DNA of 64,000 nt from Aselliscus stoliczkanus. Lineage: Eukaryota; Chordata; Mammalia; Chiroptera; Hipposideridae. Below are positions 34,401-46,529 of the stretch, one piece after another. Below the pieces are notes generated by a model. The model saw nothing but the letters and a program-made list of their open reading frames with translations, ran no database searches and was not told where the DNA came from. Numbering within the stretch: the stretch's first letter is position 1; each line of letters starts with the position of its first letter. The translations under genes were made by a program, and so were the position numbers. The stretch covers positions 103,258,709 through 103,322,708 of the forward strand of contig CM066737.1 of NCBI GenBank assembly GCA_033961575.1. The letters are read 5' to 3'.

Positions 34401-34930
34401 CTAAAAACATTCAAATAAAAAAGTTAAAATCTAAAGCAAACACAAGCTAAAAATGAAAATACAAGGTGGATAATTATAAGCAGTAATTTAACAGTGAATC
34501 TGCATAGAACAATTTTGGGAGAAAACCATCATGTTTTCCTTCTTGGAGGGCTAATGGGGGCCTAAGATAGAGAGAATATGTACTTTTCAATATTTTGATA
34601 ATGTTTTAAAACAACTATATAAATGAAGTGCTGTACAAATATTACATATCCTATTAGAAATAATGTATGCCACAGTTAAATCCAAATGAGCTAAGGTTCT
34701 CAGCAGGGCTATCCAATTAGCACATTTATTAATTCAGGTTCTGCTTAGACTTCTACTGACACGTTAATTATTTTAATTAAAGTCTTCTGCTTGCTTGCAA
34801 TCATTTACTACTTGGTAGAAAATGATAATATAAGAAACTATTATTTTGTATTTTTATATAATTAACTATGAATTTAATTAAATATATTTATTATATATTT
34901 GATATATATTTAATTAAAATATATAATTAA
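34401..34930. other. AT-rich unique DNA
   Basis: At 34700-34800 there is a cluster of TAAT/ATTA cores (ACACGTTAATTATTTTAATT). At 34850-34930 it becomes almost pure A+T with TATATT repeats. Confidence 0.35.
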
Positions 34931-34934
34931 ACCT

Positions 34935-36095
34935 GCAGGCTTAGTTTAATTCATTAAACATTTATTGGAATATATATCAATTTTTCAAATAAACAGAAAA
35001 ATAGAAATGTCATGGACATCCATCATCTAGATTTTCCCATATTTGCTTCATCTGTTGCCTGAAGTATTTACAAAGTAACTTATAGACATTGTGACAACTC
35101 ATCCCTAAATATCTCAGTATGCATCTCTCAGCTGTGTCCAGTCTGCTAATAACCCATAAAAGGCATTATTTCTCTCTGGTTTTTTGATCTCTAGAATTTT
35201 TTGGTTCTTTCTTAGGAATTCCATTCGAACCCTCAGCATATGAATCACAATTGTTTTAAATTCCAGCTCTGATGATTCCAATATCCCTGGAATACCTGGT
35301 TCTGATGGCTGTTCTTTAAACTGTGTTATTTGCCTTTTAGTATGCATTGTTATTTTTCCTGACAGCCAGACATGACGTATGGTGTAAAAAAAATCTGGTA
35401 TAAATAGGCCTTCAGTAATATGGTTGTGAGGTGTGGGATGGGGGAAGTGGTCTCTAGTTTTAGGATTAGGTCTGTCGTTTAGTGAGCCTGTGTCTCTGGA
35501 CAGTGAACTCACAAGTGCGTCTCAGTTTCCTGTTCCCAGCCCTTAGATGGAAGATGGCTAGAGTAGACTGGAGTTGGATATTTCCCTTCCCCCGAACACC
35601 TGGCACTGTTAACTAGTTTCTCCTGAGGGTAGACCTTGTTAATAACAGAGCGTTCTGGCCTATTTCAAAGTGGCTGCTTTTCTCCTTTCCCTGCCAGGAG
35701 CCCAAGGGGATTTTTCTCCGATATTTACTGTGAGAGCCTGGTTGAGCTCCTGGAGTTAAAACTCACAAAAGTGTGGGGGCCCTTCCATGACTGGGCTCCT
35801 TGGAGTTTTTAGCTGTCAGATTTGTCCATTCTGAGCCTCCAGCGACCCATCAATTATCGTTCTGGTTTCCTGCATCGTCACTGGTCCCTGCAAAGCTTAC
35901 TCTGGTAAGTTGTGAGTCTGTGTTTGCCTGTCAGTCTCTCCAGTTGGAGGCAGCAGTTTCCCCTGTGACCTTGCTTCTCTTACGGGTTTAAAAGTTATTC
36001 ATTTTTCAGCTTGTTCAGTGTTTTACTAGTTAGGATGAAGTGGTGGTGACTTCCAATCTTCTTATACATGGAACCACAAATTGGAAGTCCCAACT
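34935..36095 (-). mobile_element. Old L1 5' region
   Basis: TTTTTTGATCTCTAGAATTT, CACTGGTCCCTGCAAAGCTT and GTGGTGACTTCCAATCTTCT read as the reversed 5'UTR and ORF1-proximal region of an older L1 family, different from copies A and B. The 132-codon minus frame (35114-35512) lies in it and is not a known protein. Confidence 0.5.
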
Positions 36096-37990
36096 CTCTC
36101 TCCACTCCCGCCCCATTGACCTGTTGAAGAGACCAGGCCAGACGTCTCCATCATGGATTATTTCCCCAAGGAGACAAGTAGAATTGTTCACTGAGTGGCA
36201 CTTGGTGCTTCTTTCGGATTTCCTGCTAGCTGGGATTGATGGCTCTCTCTCCCCCTAGCAAATGGCGCTGCACATGGCCTCAACTTCTTACAAGACTACC
36301 AGGCGCTATCAGCAGAGGCATCCAACTTCACAAGACTTGTTTACCACTTTCCTGCATCCCGGATTCCCAGACTCCCTCTGTTTTCAAGGCCACTCCTGAA
36401 AGGGATTCCTTCTTTTGTAATATCACCCATGATATTTCTGTCGCGCAGAAACCCTCTGCCTGTGAGTTCCAGCCTGCACTGTGAAGATAGTTGGTATATG
36501 TCCAAAGCCTTTGATAATCAGTGGGACCCAACATGAAGCTCTCTTTCAAACAATAGTTCCGTTTCTTGGACTTGTTCACATTTTACCTCATGAGGTCATT
36601 TAACTTGTCCTGCTTTGCAGTGTACTTCCTGTAAACTGGTAGATCATTAGGCTTGATTTAGTTCACATTAAATATTTACTGGAAGAAATACTTCATAAGT
36701 GATGGTGTGTATTTCCTACCACATCACCTCAGGGGACTCATAAGGCCTGATTGTCCCATTATCATTTGAAAATGCTGATTGAGCACTGGGTTAAAATGGT
36801 GGCAGTCTGATCCCTCCCTTGTAAAGTTACATTTCCCCCTTGGCAAGCAGTCTGTATCTTTAATAACACATAATTAACCAATTCCTCATCAACAATTCAC
36901 CTAACATCTGTGGATCATCTTTGCCCTAATGAAGGTCTACATAAGAGGCTACCAATTGGTGGTTTTCTAATTCTATCATTCGTTCTACATTTATCAGCTA
37001 TCATTCTACTTTGAGAAAGAGCTTTCTCATCAGCTGTGTCAATTTGGTTACTTTGAAATATTCCTATTGCAAACCAGGATACATTGCAGTGTAAAGGATA
37101 CAAACCAGGGTAAAGAGTAGCTCTAATCTCCAGTGGTGGGAAATGAGTGTTTTATTGTTCTCTTCTTATAGACTCATGGATTTTAACATAGTTAATGCAT
37201 TTCAATCAATGATAGTCATATTTTTTGGAAGGCATGTGATTTTCATTTATTGCTGCAGAGGTTTATAAATTTGCCAGCTAATTTTCATGAGAATACTGTG
37301 AAAATTAGTTTGTATTCTTCAAATATACACCCTTATAATACTGTTTGGTTCTTAATAGGCCCAGATTTGGTCAGTGGGAACTCCTTCAAGCTAGCATCTT
37401 TTGATTCAATCCTTTTAGTCTTTGACCTCTTTGCTTTCTGGCTCACCAGGTCATCTGATGTTCACCGAGTGTTTCCTACATCCCACAGCCAAAAATAGCT
37501 CTTTCTCAAGAGCCTTGCCTCTTTTTAGTCGTTAATGACATTTAGGAATTATAATTTCTGGCATATCATTGTTTCCAGGTGGTATCAGCAGACAGCCTTA
37601 AAACATGCACGCACACACACTCACTGAGTTTATATTGATTTTTACTTATTTGGTTTTATACTATGGCTCTTTTACACTGAAAAATCTTGGATTCTATCAT
37701 TTATTTACTTTATTCTTTAATGTACAAAAATGGTTTCAAAATAACTATATATTATTACCACTAACCATAAAACTACTGAACAAAATTTAAGACTATTTTG
37801 CATTTCTTTTTTCTTTATACTGTATGCCCTAAGGATGCAAAGGAAAATGCTGTGTTTTAGAGACACTTGAAATGGTTATTTTCTCTGGTTATATTGCCAA
37901 TTTGATATATAATTAGATTCTTTTGTTTCAGTTGTTTTTCAATTTTAGGAACTTTTTCTTTGACTTTCTGAAATTTTTCTTTTTTAAAAA
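36096..37990. other. Unannotated DNA
   Basis: About 1.9 kb without a recognised repeat. At 36243-36257 a pyrimidine tract ending CAG-like (CTCTCTCCCCCTAG) precedes a GC-richer patch with open frames to 36484. This could mimic an acceptor and exon, but no product is recognised. Confidence 0.35.
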
Positions 37991-38017
37991 AAATTAAAAC
38001 AGAAACCATTGATTTTT

Positions 38018-38120
38018 TGTTTGTTTTGAGGGCAGTGTCACTGGCCCTCATATGTGGGACCTGAACCAAGGCCACTGGCTTCCCCAGACAGCGCTTAACC
38101 ACCGCGCCACTCGGCCGGCC
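38018..38120 (-). mobile_element. tRNA-derived SINE (type 1)
   Basis: Reversed copy with GAGGGCAGTGTCACTGGCCC and CGCCACTCGGCCGGCC. An exact 18-bp TSD, CAGAAACCATTGATTTTT, lies at 38000-38017 and 38121-38138. Confidence 0.9.
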
Positions 38121-38173
38121 CAGAAACCATTGATTTTTATGGGCATGAGTTCTTAGTGAACTTTAATGTCTTT

Positions 38174-38235
38174 TTAATTTATTAAATTTATTGGAGTGAT
38201 ATTGGTTAGCAAAATTATATAGGTTTTAAATATAA
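38174..38235 (-). mobile_element. Short L1 3' end
   Basis: TTATTAAATTTATTGGAGTG and TATTGGTTAGCAAAATTATA match the first 60 bases of the reversed L1 end at 15396. It is a very short, severely truncated insertion. Confidence 0.55.
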
Positions 38236-39185
38236 CCTCCCCAATGGACTCTACACTAAACTTCTAATCCTTGAATATTCAATTGGTTCTCCAGTCTCTA
38301 GATAATGGCCCTATGTAAGCTTATAATAAATTATATGCTTATAATTATATTCAATTATAGACACTTATTGAATTTGAATACTTGCCTGAAATTATTTCCC
38401 TTATTTGCACTCCTTTTAATTTCTTCCCCACAAATTCCAGTTATTTTTCTTTAAATGTGCTTAGAGGGTTTTAAACTGATGATAAAATACCAAGTAAAGA
38501 AAAATCATAAGGATTTAAAGAGAAAGGAGCTAAAGGCCCCAGATATGTCTCGTTTTATGAGAGAAGTCCTCTTATTTTAGGATTTTTTTCAGTTGCATTG
38601 TTTTCAGCTGGTGTCCATCTTGACTGATCAGCTCCTATGCCTAATGTAGTCATGAAATATTTTTAATATCAGTGCTGTTTGGAGGCATAGGATTTCATTT
38701 CCCAAATCAATCCCTGTCCACATTGGGATGCCTTTCAAATAAAGATAAGCAAAAACAAAAACTTCTCATGTGATTATAAACTTCACAAGGAGTCTCCTGA
38801 GCAAATCTGAAATGATTGAGTTTAGTTCATATAATTTTATCCAAGGATATTAAATATAGTTGTTTTCTAGTGCAAGCTAATTAGTTTCTCCCCTGTGTCC
38901 ATTAATGGAACACACATTTTGCATAGCGACAACACAGTTTTCATGGTAATATGCCTCTGGCTCTGGAAGAGAATGAGAAAAGTGGCTGTTGAATATTGAT
39001 TGCCTTCTTTTTCATCTTTAGATTATAGAATAAAATACTTGTGGTTTTCTTGCAACATGCAGTTTGGATGTACTTCACCTTTGAAGAATGAAGGTGGAAA
39101 AGACCAAAGAAAGAAATCAATGAAACATTAAAATCCCTATAGAAAAATATGGGCACTAGAAATAAAAATCAGAAAACAAGAAATA
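38236..39185. other. Unannotated DNA
   Basis: Nothing recognised. Confidence 0.3.
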
Positions 39186-39870
39186 CAAATGGCAAACATG
39201 TACAGCATTGGTGGTCCAGCGCTATAAATGTAATTTATGCAATAATGAGGACCTTTTGTTGCCTATCCAAAAATGTGATTTTTTTTCTAACACATAATAC
39301 TTGGTGGTGGTAAGGGTGTGGTTAAATAGTCATAAAATAGATGTCGGGAATCTAAATTTGTCAAGCATTCTAGAGGGCATATTGGAAATGTGCGTCTGAA
39401 AGCTAGATAATCATTTCCCAGGGTTATACCCCAAGGACACAACTAGGATGTGAACACAGATACATGGGTAACAACACTTATTGTAGCACTATTATGGCAA
39501 AGAATTAGAAATAAAAGATATTTAAAGACAGGAAATGGTTATATAAACTATGGTACATTTATATAATAAAATCCTATGTGGCTTTTAAATATTTTGAAAG
39601 AATATATGATGGCATAGGAAATGTTCATTTTGAATTAAGTAAAAAAGAAAGATAAAATAAATTATCATCAAAATTTTGTAAATAAAAACAAAAAGCAAAA
39701 ATCACTCCATTCCTTCCTCCTTCCCTCACACTTGAATGCACATATATGAAATACTGGAAAGAAGCATACTAACACATAGAAATGATTTGATTTTCTTCTT
39801 TATGACTTTAGTATTTTCCAAATTTTTAACAATATAGGTATATTACTTTATAGAAAGTAAACGGAAGGGT
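39186..39870 (+). mobile_element. L1 ORF2 end / 3'UTR, decayed
   Basis: CATTCTAGAGGGCATATTGG, GGTTATACCCCAAGGACACA, ACTTATTGTAGCACTATTAT and AATCCTATGTGGCTTTTAAA follow an old plus-strand L1. Confidence 0.55.
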
Positions 39871-40650
39871 GTTTCCAGAAAACATACTAGAATAAACATG
39901 TACACCTCCACCTTCCAATCAATACCTACCAAAATGTACACAAGGAAAAAAAATTTTAATTCAAAACCTTAAATGTAAACTAGGAAAGACCCCAACATTT
40001 TACCAAGTCTTTGGAGAACAGTGAGCAGGCACAACAAAATTAGTACAAGTTGAGAGAGGACTTGGGAGCTAACAATTTTTCTGCATGTAAGGTTGGTGCG
40101 AGATTCCTGGAGGTGAGAGATGACTGTTCTGTGGACCAGACCAGGGCAGGGCTGAGCTGTGATGGCTGATGAGCATTATTTGTTGAAGCCATTATTTGGA
40201 AACCTGTAGTGTGCAGCTGAATCTAAACTTATGATACAGTGGTATATAATAAATAAACAATTTTAATATATGTAATTGGGTGAAAGAACAAAGAAGCAGT
40301 CACAAAACTGGGAGATGAGGGGAGTCAGAATTTTTTCTCAAGTCCCATGAAATTATTAGTAGATATTAGTCCATTTCCATTTACAATTTTAAAAATTAAT
40401 ATATTTGAATAGGTGATATGTGTGTATGTTAATCAAAATAATTTAAAATAGGTGCATAACTAATTTATCAGAGAGGAGGTAAGAGATGATAAAAACAATT
40501 ATGCACAAAGGAAAAATAAAGGAAATCTCAAAAAAGTATTTCAAAATAGCACAAAAAGGTTATTTACAATCAAACACTTATTATTATTACATGGAAGAGA
40601 GTAAATTTACATATTAAAAGATAAAGCTCTAAGATGGATATTTAAAAAAT
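39871..40650. other. Unannotated AT-rich DNA
   Basis: Nothing recognised. Confidence 0.3.
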
Positions 40651-41280
40651 GAAATTGTGTTTTCTGTACAAGGAAAAAAAACATAACACAAATATATCCT
40701 GAATATAAGAGTAGAGCTTATACAAAAGAATCAGAATGATTAAAAATAAAAGAATGTGGGAAAGACAAATACCATATGATCTCACTTATGTGTGGAATCT
40801 ATAGAACAAAATAAAACAGAAACAGACTCATAGATACAGAGAACAAACTGACGGTTACTAGATGGGAAGGGAGTTAGAAGTATGGGTGAGAAAGCTGAGG
40901 TGATTAAGAAGTACAAATTGATAGTTACAAGAGAGTCACAGGGATGTAAAATACAGTATGGAGTATATAGTAAATAATATTGTAAAAACTGTAGTGTCAG
41001 GTGGGTACTAGACTTATTGGGGGAATCACTTCCTAAATTATATAAATGTCTAACCACTACACTCTACACCTGAAATTAATATAAATAATATTGAATGTCA
41101 ACTATAATTAAAAAAATAGTCACAGGGATATAAAGCACAACAGAGGGAATATAGTTAACAATATTGTAATAACTGTGTGCAGGGTCAGGTGGGTAATAGA
41201 CTTATTGGGTGATCACTTTGTGAGGTATGTAAATGCCTAGTCATTATGTTGTTTTGTACACCTGAAAAATGAAAAAATAA
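40651..41280 (+). mobile_element. L1 3' end with tandem 3'UTR units
   Basis: CATATGATCTCACTTATGTG and GGTTACTAGATGGGAAGGG lead into two successive units, each starting AGTCACAGGGATRTAAA (40935 and 41113) and containing GTCAGGTGGGTA...AGACTTATTGGG and a ..ACACCTGAAA motif. The unit is about 180 bp. Confidence 0.75.
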
Positions 41281-41372
41281 AAATAAATGTGGGAAATATA
41301 TTAGGCAAATAGCAAGCAAGGGTTTAATTAGAGATTAAAAAGCATTAAGTAAGACAAAAAGGATCACTTTTA

Positions 41373-41490
41373 TTTATTTATTTATTTATTTTTTGAGGGC
41401 ACTGTCACTGGCCTTCATATGTGGGACCTAAACCGGGGTCGCTGGCTTCCCAAGCTAGTGCTTAACCACCGCACCACTGGGCCAGCCCAT
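41373..41490 (-). mobile_element. tRNA-derived SINE (type 1) with (TTTA)n tail
   Basis: Reversed copy with GAGGGCACTGTCACTGGCC and CCACTGGGCCAGCCC. TSD AAAGGATCACTTTTA (41358-41372) and AAAGGGTCACTTTTA (41491-41505), 14 of 15 identical. Confidence 0.85.
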
Positions 41491-41505
41491 AAAGGGTCAC
41501 TTTTA

Positions 41506-41815
41506 AACAATGAAAGGTGTAACTGTCAAAAGTCATTATATCCCAATTAACATAATGTTAAGAAATATGACAAAAAATGTTTTGCAAGACATGGAACAAT
41601 AGTGGAAGAGTATAACATACATCCCTTTGTCTCTAGCAGATCAAGTACATAAAATGAAATTAAAGGCAACCACCTTCTGTCTTTTTAAGTAACAGAAACC
41701 CCTTATTATTGGGAGCACCAAGGTGCCCAGACTCTCAAATAAATTATGTTCAGTGCTCTTTGAAAACAAGGAAGGCTCAATAAGAGATAAGCAGTGTTGG
41801 GTCAGGTTTCCTAGA
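41506..41815. other. Unannotated DNA
   Basis: Nothing recognised. Confidence 0.3.
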
Positions 41816-42835
41816 AATTTTTTTTTATTGTGGTGATGACACTTAACATGAGATCTAGCCTCTTAACAAATTTTAAGTATTTGATACATTATTACTGACA
41901 AGAGGTGCAACGTCATACAGCAGATCTCTAGAGCTCATTTATCTTAACTGAAACTTGATGCCTGTTGATCAATAACTCCCTATTTGGCCCTCGCGCAACC
42001 CCTGACATCCACCATTCCTATCTTTGCTTTTATGAATTTGACTATTTTAGATACTTCATATGGATGTAATCATGCAGTACTTGTCTTTCTACATTTGGTT
42101 TATTTTCACTTAGCGTAATGTCCTCAAGGTCCATCCATGTTGTTGCATATTACAGAATTTTTTTTTCTTTTTTAAAGCTTTTGAAAGATAAACTGAGGCA
42201 CATTAAATTTTTCAAGACTTTTTTTAGGGCAAGCATTGATTTGAATCAGGCAGCGTGAAAGTGGTTAGGTGGCTCCACTGGCAGCAGCTAAGGAAAAAAG
42301 GCCTTTATAGGGCAGATTGAGAAGCAAAGCAAGGACATCATTTGATTAGCGATAGCTCAAGCAGTTGCTTTATTTGGGAAAGCTGAGTTGGTTGGTTTTG
42401 ATTGGTGGTTCTTACATTTTGATTTCTTAACCTTGAGGCATTTTACAGGAATTGACTCGGGCTTAGGTTTTGGTTTGCTCCTGGAGACTGCCGAGGCATT
42501 ATAACCACTCCAGTCTAATGGTCTCCCTGTTCGATTACTTTCGCAAGGCTGACTAGTATTCCCTTGTATGTGCATACCACATTTTCTTTACCCACTCATC
42601 TGTTGTTGAACATGTAAGCTGTTTCCACTTCTTAGCTATTACAAATAGTGCTACAGAAAACATGAGAGTGCTAATCTCTCTTTGAGGTACTGATTTCAAT
42701 TCTTTTACATAAATACCCCAAAGTGTGATTTCTGGATCATATGGTAGTTCCAGTTTTAATCTTCTGAAGAACCTCCATATTGTTTTTCCATAGTGGCTGC
42801 ACCATTTTGTATTCCCTCTTACACTATGCATGGGT
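41816..42835 (-). mobile_element. L1 3' end split by an LTR
   Basis: Left part: TTATTGTGGTGATGACACTT, ATGGATGTAATCATGCAGTA and TCCTCAAGGTCCATCCATGT. Right part: ATTCCCTTGTATGTGCATAC, TCTGGATCATATGGTAGTTC and CCATAGTGGCTGCACCATTT. Together they form the reversed ORF2 C-terminus and 3'UTR of one L1, interrupted at 42180-42544. Confidence 0.75.
42180..42544 (-). mobile_element. ERV1-like solo LTR
   Basis: Read on the minus strand, this stretch has CCAAT-type motifs (ACCACCAATCAAAACC), a TATA-like CCTATAAAGG about 90 bases later, and a final part TGTGCCTCAGTTTATC, in the U3-R-U5 order of a class I endogenous retroviral LTR. The flanks AAAGCT (42174-42179) and AAGGCT (42545-42550) agree at 5 of 6 and lie at the same position of the split L1. 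No retroviral gene is present. The 72-codon minus frame (42357-42575) crosses its edge and is not a viral protein. Confidence 0.6.
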
Positions 42836-43650
42836 TCACATTTCCCAGGAGTGTTTTGTAAAGGAAAGCAAGCATACTTTTTCGATTCATCCCATTTTTC
42901 TCCTCCTTCTTGATCTAATCTGTATTTTTGTTCTTTGGTCTATCAATATGGTAATTGTAATTCATAATTGTAGATATCCAAATATTAAAAATCTTGAATT
43001 TTTAGAATGAATGAAATTGTTTGAGATGTCATAATTCTTCACATACTGGTAAGTTTTTTTGAAGATATTTTATTTAGTATTTTTATATTAGTATTTGAAG
43101 AGATTTAGCTATAGTTTTCTAGTGCTTTCTTTGCCTGCTTTTAGTACCATTATTTTATCTTTATCTGGTAAATGCAGTCTGATCTTACCTTGGGAAACTC
43201 CCTTCTCCATGCTATAAGATTCTAGAAAGGCTCTCTATCATGGCTCTGTACCCTTTTCTTCCATATCAGTGAGAAAGAGATTCAGGGTATTCAATCAAAT
43301 TAATCTATTCTTTTGATCACAGTGATTACTTTATAGGCCAATATATGACCCAGCATAAGCCAATCATAATCTTCCTGGGATTCAACATATTGACACTGCT
43401 TCCTTAGCAACATGGGAGAAGAGATAATAAATCCAAAAAGCAAAGAGAAGCAGAGATGAGTAGAGATGAAAGATGGATAGAGATCAATCCTTGATAGTTT
43501 AGCCTGAGGATCCAGTTATTCTTGATCTACCCATTAAATTTTCAGTTATCCAACAAATTCTTTATTTTGCATAAATTAATTTGAATTTGGTTTTGTCATT
43601 TGTGGCCACAAGAATCCTGATATACAGGCTCAGTGTACATTGATTGGAGC
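42836..43650. other. Unannotated DNA
   Basis: Nothing recognised. The start may still belong to the old L1. Confidence 0.3.
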
Positions 43651-43790
43651 TGATTAAAATATTATGGCAGATAAATGCAGTAGAGAATTGTTTCGCCTTT
43701 AGAAAGAATTATAGATCTATGTTGATGTGAAAAGATGTTCATGACATTATTGAGTGAAAATAATATTTGTAGTATGATTGCATTTAACTT
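43651..43790 (+). mobile_element. L1 3' fragment
   Basis: ATGTTGATGTGAAAAGATGT, TCATGACATTATTGAGTGAA and AGTATGATTGCATTTAACTT suit the end of an old L1. Confidence 0.5.
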
Positions 43791-43838
43791 ACACACACAC
43801 ACACATACACACACAAACACACACAAACAAACACAAAC
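43791..43838. repeat. (AC)n microsatellite
   Basis: Interrupted CA repeat with CATA and AAAC variants. Confidence 0.85.
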
Positions 43839-44264
43839 TCTCAGTCAGAAAGTGTTAAAACTCAACTGAGAAGTTTGATGAAGCAAGCCAGAAATAGGTT
43901 GTTGAATTCTTTGTTCTTTCATATGATTTTAAGACTGAGTAATGGGAGCTTTGGGAATTGAACTTATGTGATAAATGGGGGAAAAAATCAAAGTAGTTCT
44001 GTAACTGAATTTGTTGTTTGTCTGTAAAAGGAGAGCTATGTTATTCAGGTGTGAGTTCAGTGCATCTCTCTGAACAGAAATTAAAAGTGTGAGAGAGAGA
44101 GATAGGGCAAAAAGTAGAAAGTACACCAAATTAGGCAAGCCGTAAGTATAGTTCTCTGGTTAGCACGGAAGGCAGGCTCATTGTTGCCTTTAAGTTTTGT
44201 GTCACTGATACTGGGAAGTTGGTTTCAAACAAGTTTGGGATGGGTTGCTTAAAATACCAATGGG
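43839..44264. other. Unannotated DNA
   Basis: A short GA patch at 44089-44102. Otherwise nothing recognised. Confidence 0.3.
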
Positions 44265-44470
44265 CCACTAAACATGTTCAAAATGTTCCACCTTACTAGT
44301 AATTAGGGAAATGCAAATCGAAACAAAGATTCCATTCCACACCCAGCACAGTGGCAAAAACGAGAAGTCTGTTCATCCGTGTTGGCATGGAGGTGAGGTT
44401 GGCATCTCACGTGTGCTGGAGGGCGTCTGCACGGGTATGGCCTCTTTGGAAAGAAGGGGGAAATGTCTAG
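44265..44470 (+). mobile_element. L1 ORF2 fragment
   Basis: CACCTTACTAGTAATTAGGG and AAATGCAAATCGAAACAAAG followed by CATGGAGGTGAGG-like text are the ORF2 end of a plus-strand L1. Confidence 0.6.
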
Positions 44471-45435
44471 TAATTAAAGAGTCTGGTGCCAGCTCCTGCC
44501 AGCTCCCAGCATGTGCCTGATTATGTATTGCTTATGTGGCTTGCCGTTTAATTCAGTTAATGGTATCTATTGGTGTGCATAATTTTAAAATTTTAATATA
44601 TTCAAATGCATTAATTAAAAAAAATACCAAGGGGCCCAGGGTTAATCAGTGGTGTACTCATATTCTTAAGCTCAATGCCTAATAAACTTTTCCATTAATA
44701 GGTATTGTCTTACCTCTTTTTCAGCCATAAAATTGGGCCACATCTTTGTAGTTGAATAAGGTTTTGTACCTAGATAGCACGTCATTCTCCCCTTGATCAT
44801 CCTGCAAAGAGGTTAATTTGGTGCGTGAAATGAGGGCTGGTGAGGTGGCTGTGATAGTGGAGTAAGGAATTCTTTTTGGAACCTAGGGTCAGGATGATAC
44901 GTGAAGCCCCATGATTCCTATGAGTGGGAGGTAATCTGCCTGCCATGTAGAGCCTGGGAGAACACCCCTGCTGAGGGACCCTAAAGATAGGTTTTTCATT
45001 TGAGTACTGCCATCAAACTATCCTGTTTTTTCTTTCTTTTGATTATCACCAGCTGTATAGGAAAGTCTTGTGAAAAGGTATAGCCTGGTTTGTGATATAC
45101 TGATGAGCGATATGGAAGAGGGTATATCCCTCACTTATGATGTAGGCAGTGGTGAGATAATAGTGTTCCCTTGTGAACAGTTAGAGTGAGGGATCAGCAG
45201 CAGTCGCCTGGCAAGAGTAGCAGTGCCCTGCAGAACTGGGATTCCGCTCACAATAAATACTCTGTAATGGGGTGGGGGTTGGGGGGGCAGCAGGTTGGCC
45301 ATGTAACAGGGGTGCTGGAGTGTAATGTACTTCCCAGCACATGTGAGATGCTCCCTGGAACCTCTGATAAGACTGATGAAGGACCCTTGGCAATGAATAT
45401 ATTATATACAGGTTCATGGCCCCAGTAATTCCATG
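44471..45435. other. Unannotated DNA
   Basis: Nothing recognised. A G-run sits at 45270-45288. Confidence 0.3.
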
Positions 45436-45436
45436 T

Positions 45437-45437
<1 letters not shown>

Positions 45438-45479
<42 letters not shown>
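45438..45479. repeat. (GT)n microsatellite
   Basis: About 20 pure GT units. Opposite-strand frames with His/Thr runs across it are artefacts. Confidence 0.9.
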
Positions 45480-45482
<3 letters not shown>

Positions 45483-46525
45483 CCATGAAGAACAATATGG
45501 AAAGGAAATCGAGAACAAGATGGAAAGATGTTTAAATTTTCCAAATAATTAACTGTGGTATGACTTTGATTTTTAATTTCTTCTTTGTACTTTTCTGATT
45601 CTTTGACTTTTCTTTTTAAATAATGAGACTGTGTCATTAAAATGTTTTTACATGGCTGAAAAAGAAACCAGATTCCCAGGCTACCTGATTTACAGCAGCA
45701 CTTAGCAGGAATTACGTTTGCTGTTTCATGTCTAATTTTGGAATAGTCTTCACCTTTGGAAAATATTCCTCACAATGCGTAAAGGCCGACGGGCTCATTT
45801 ATGAGACAAGAAGTCGGATCTTCTTACTAGTCAGCAGCTACATGACCTCATATGAGTTTCTTGACTTCTTGGAACTATTTCCTTATCAGTGAAACAAAAA
45901 GGTAATTTTTATCTTATGGAGGAGTAGTTAGAAGTAATTAACTTGTATGCACATGCTATGAATTATTATGAAAATTTAAGGTTTTATTAATATTATTGTT
46001 GTTACTTGTACTGGAATTATGATGATGTCAAATTTCAGGAAAAGAATTTGCTTTCCCAATTGGATATCTGGCTGCTGGAAATGATGAAAAGGCTTAATAC
46101 AGCCTGTCAAAGGAGAACAAATAAAACTAGGTCAAAGAAGAGGAATTGGATTAGTGAGCTGGAATTTAATATGTAATGCATGAAATGCCTTACAGAGATG
46201 ACTTAGAACACTCAGTAAAGGCCTGTTGGTTGGTTGCTTCAATTTAGAACAGCAAAATCCATGAAAATAAACACTGATCCATCTACCCAGGAAGAGCTCT
46301 GCAAATCAAATAGCTTTTGGTCAACAGGCCAGCTGACAATATGATGACAATTTACTCCACATCTATTTTCATATATTGGATTGGAAGATTGTGGCCTTCT
46401 TTGGGACTCTGTGGCAGAAATTAGTGTTTCAGCTGCAAGTTGAGAGTACAAGTCAGTTTAGTGAGCAAAGAAATATAAGATGTATCACTGCTTGGGAGTA
46501 TGATGTGGGGTAGATATATATGGGT
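45480..46525. other. Unannotated DNA
   Basis: Nothing recognised on either strand. Confidence 0.35.
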
Positions 46526-46529
46526 GAGG

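Noticed and set aside
35114..35512. 132-codon minus-strand frame
   Set aside because: Falls in the reversed 5' region of an old L1 and is a chance frame.
40935..41275. CRISPR-like or satellite array
   Set aside because: Only two long diverged units at an L1 3' end, with no spacer-repeat pattern.
42357..42575. Viral protein fragment
   Set aside because: The frame spans the LTR edge and L1 flank and contains no retroviral gene motif.
45181..45637. 104- and 129-codon minus-strand frames with His-Thr runs
   Set aside because: Both run through the (GT)n repeat in different phases.
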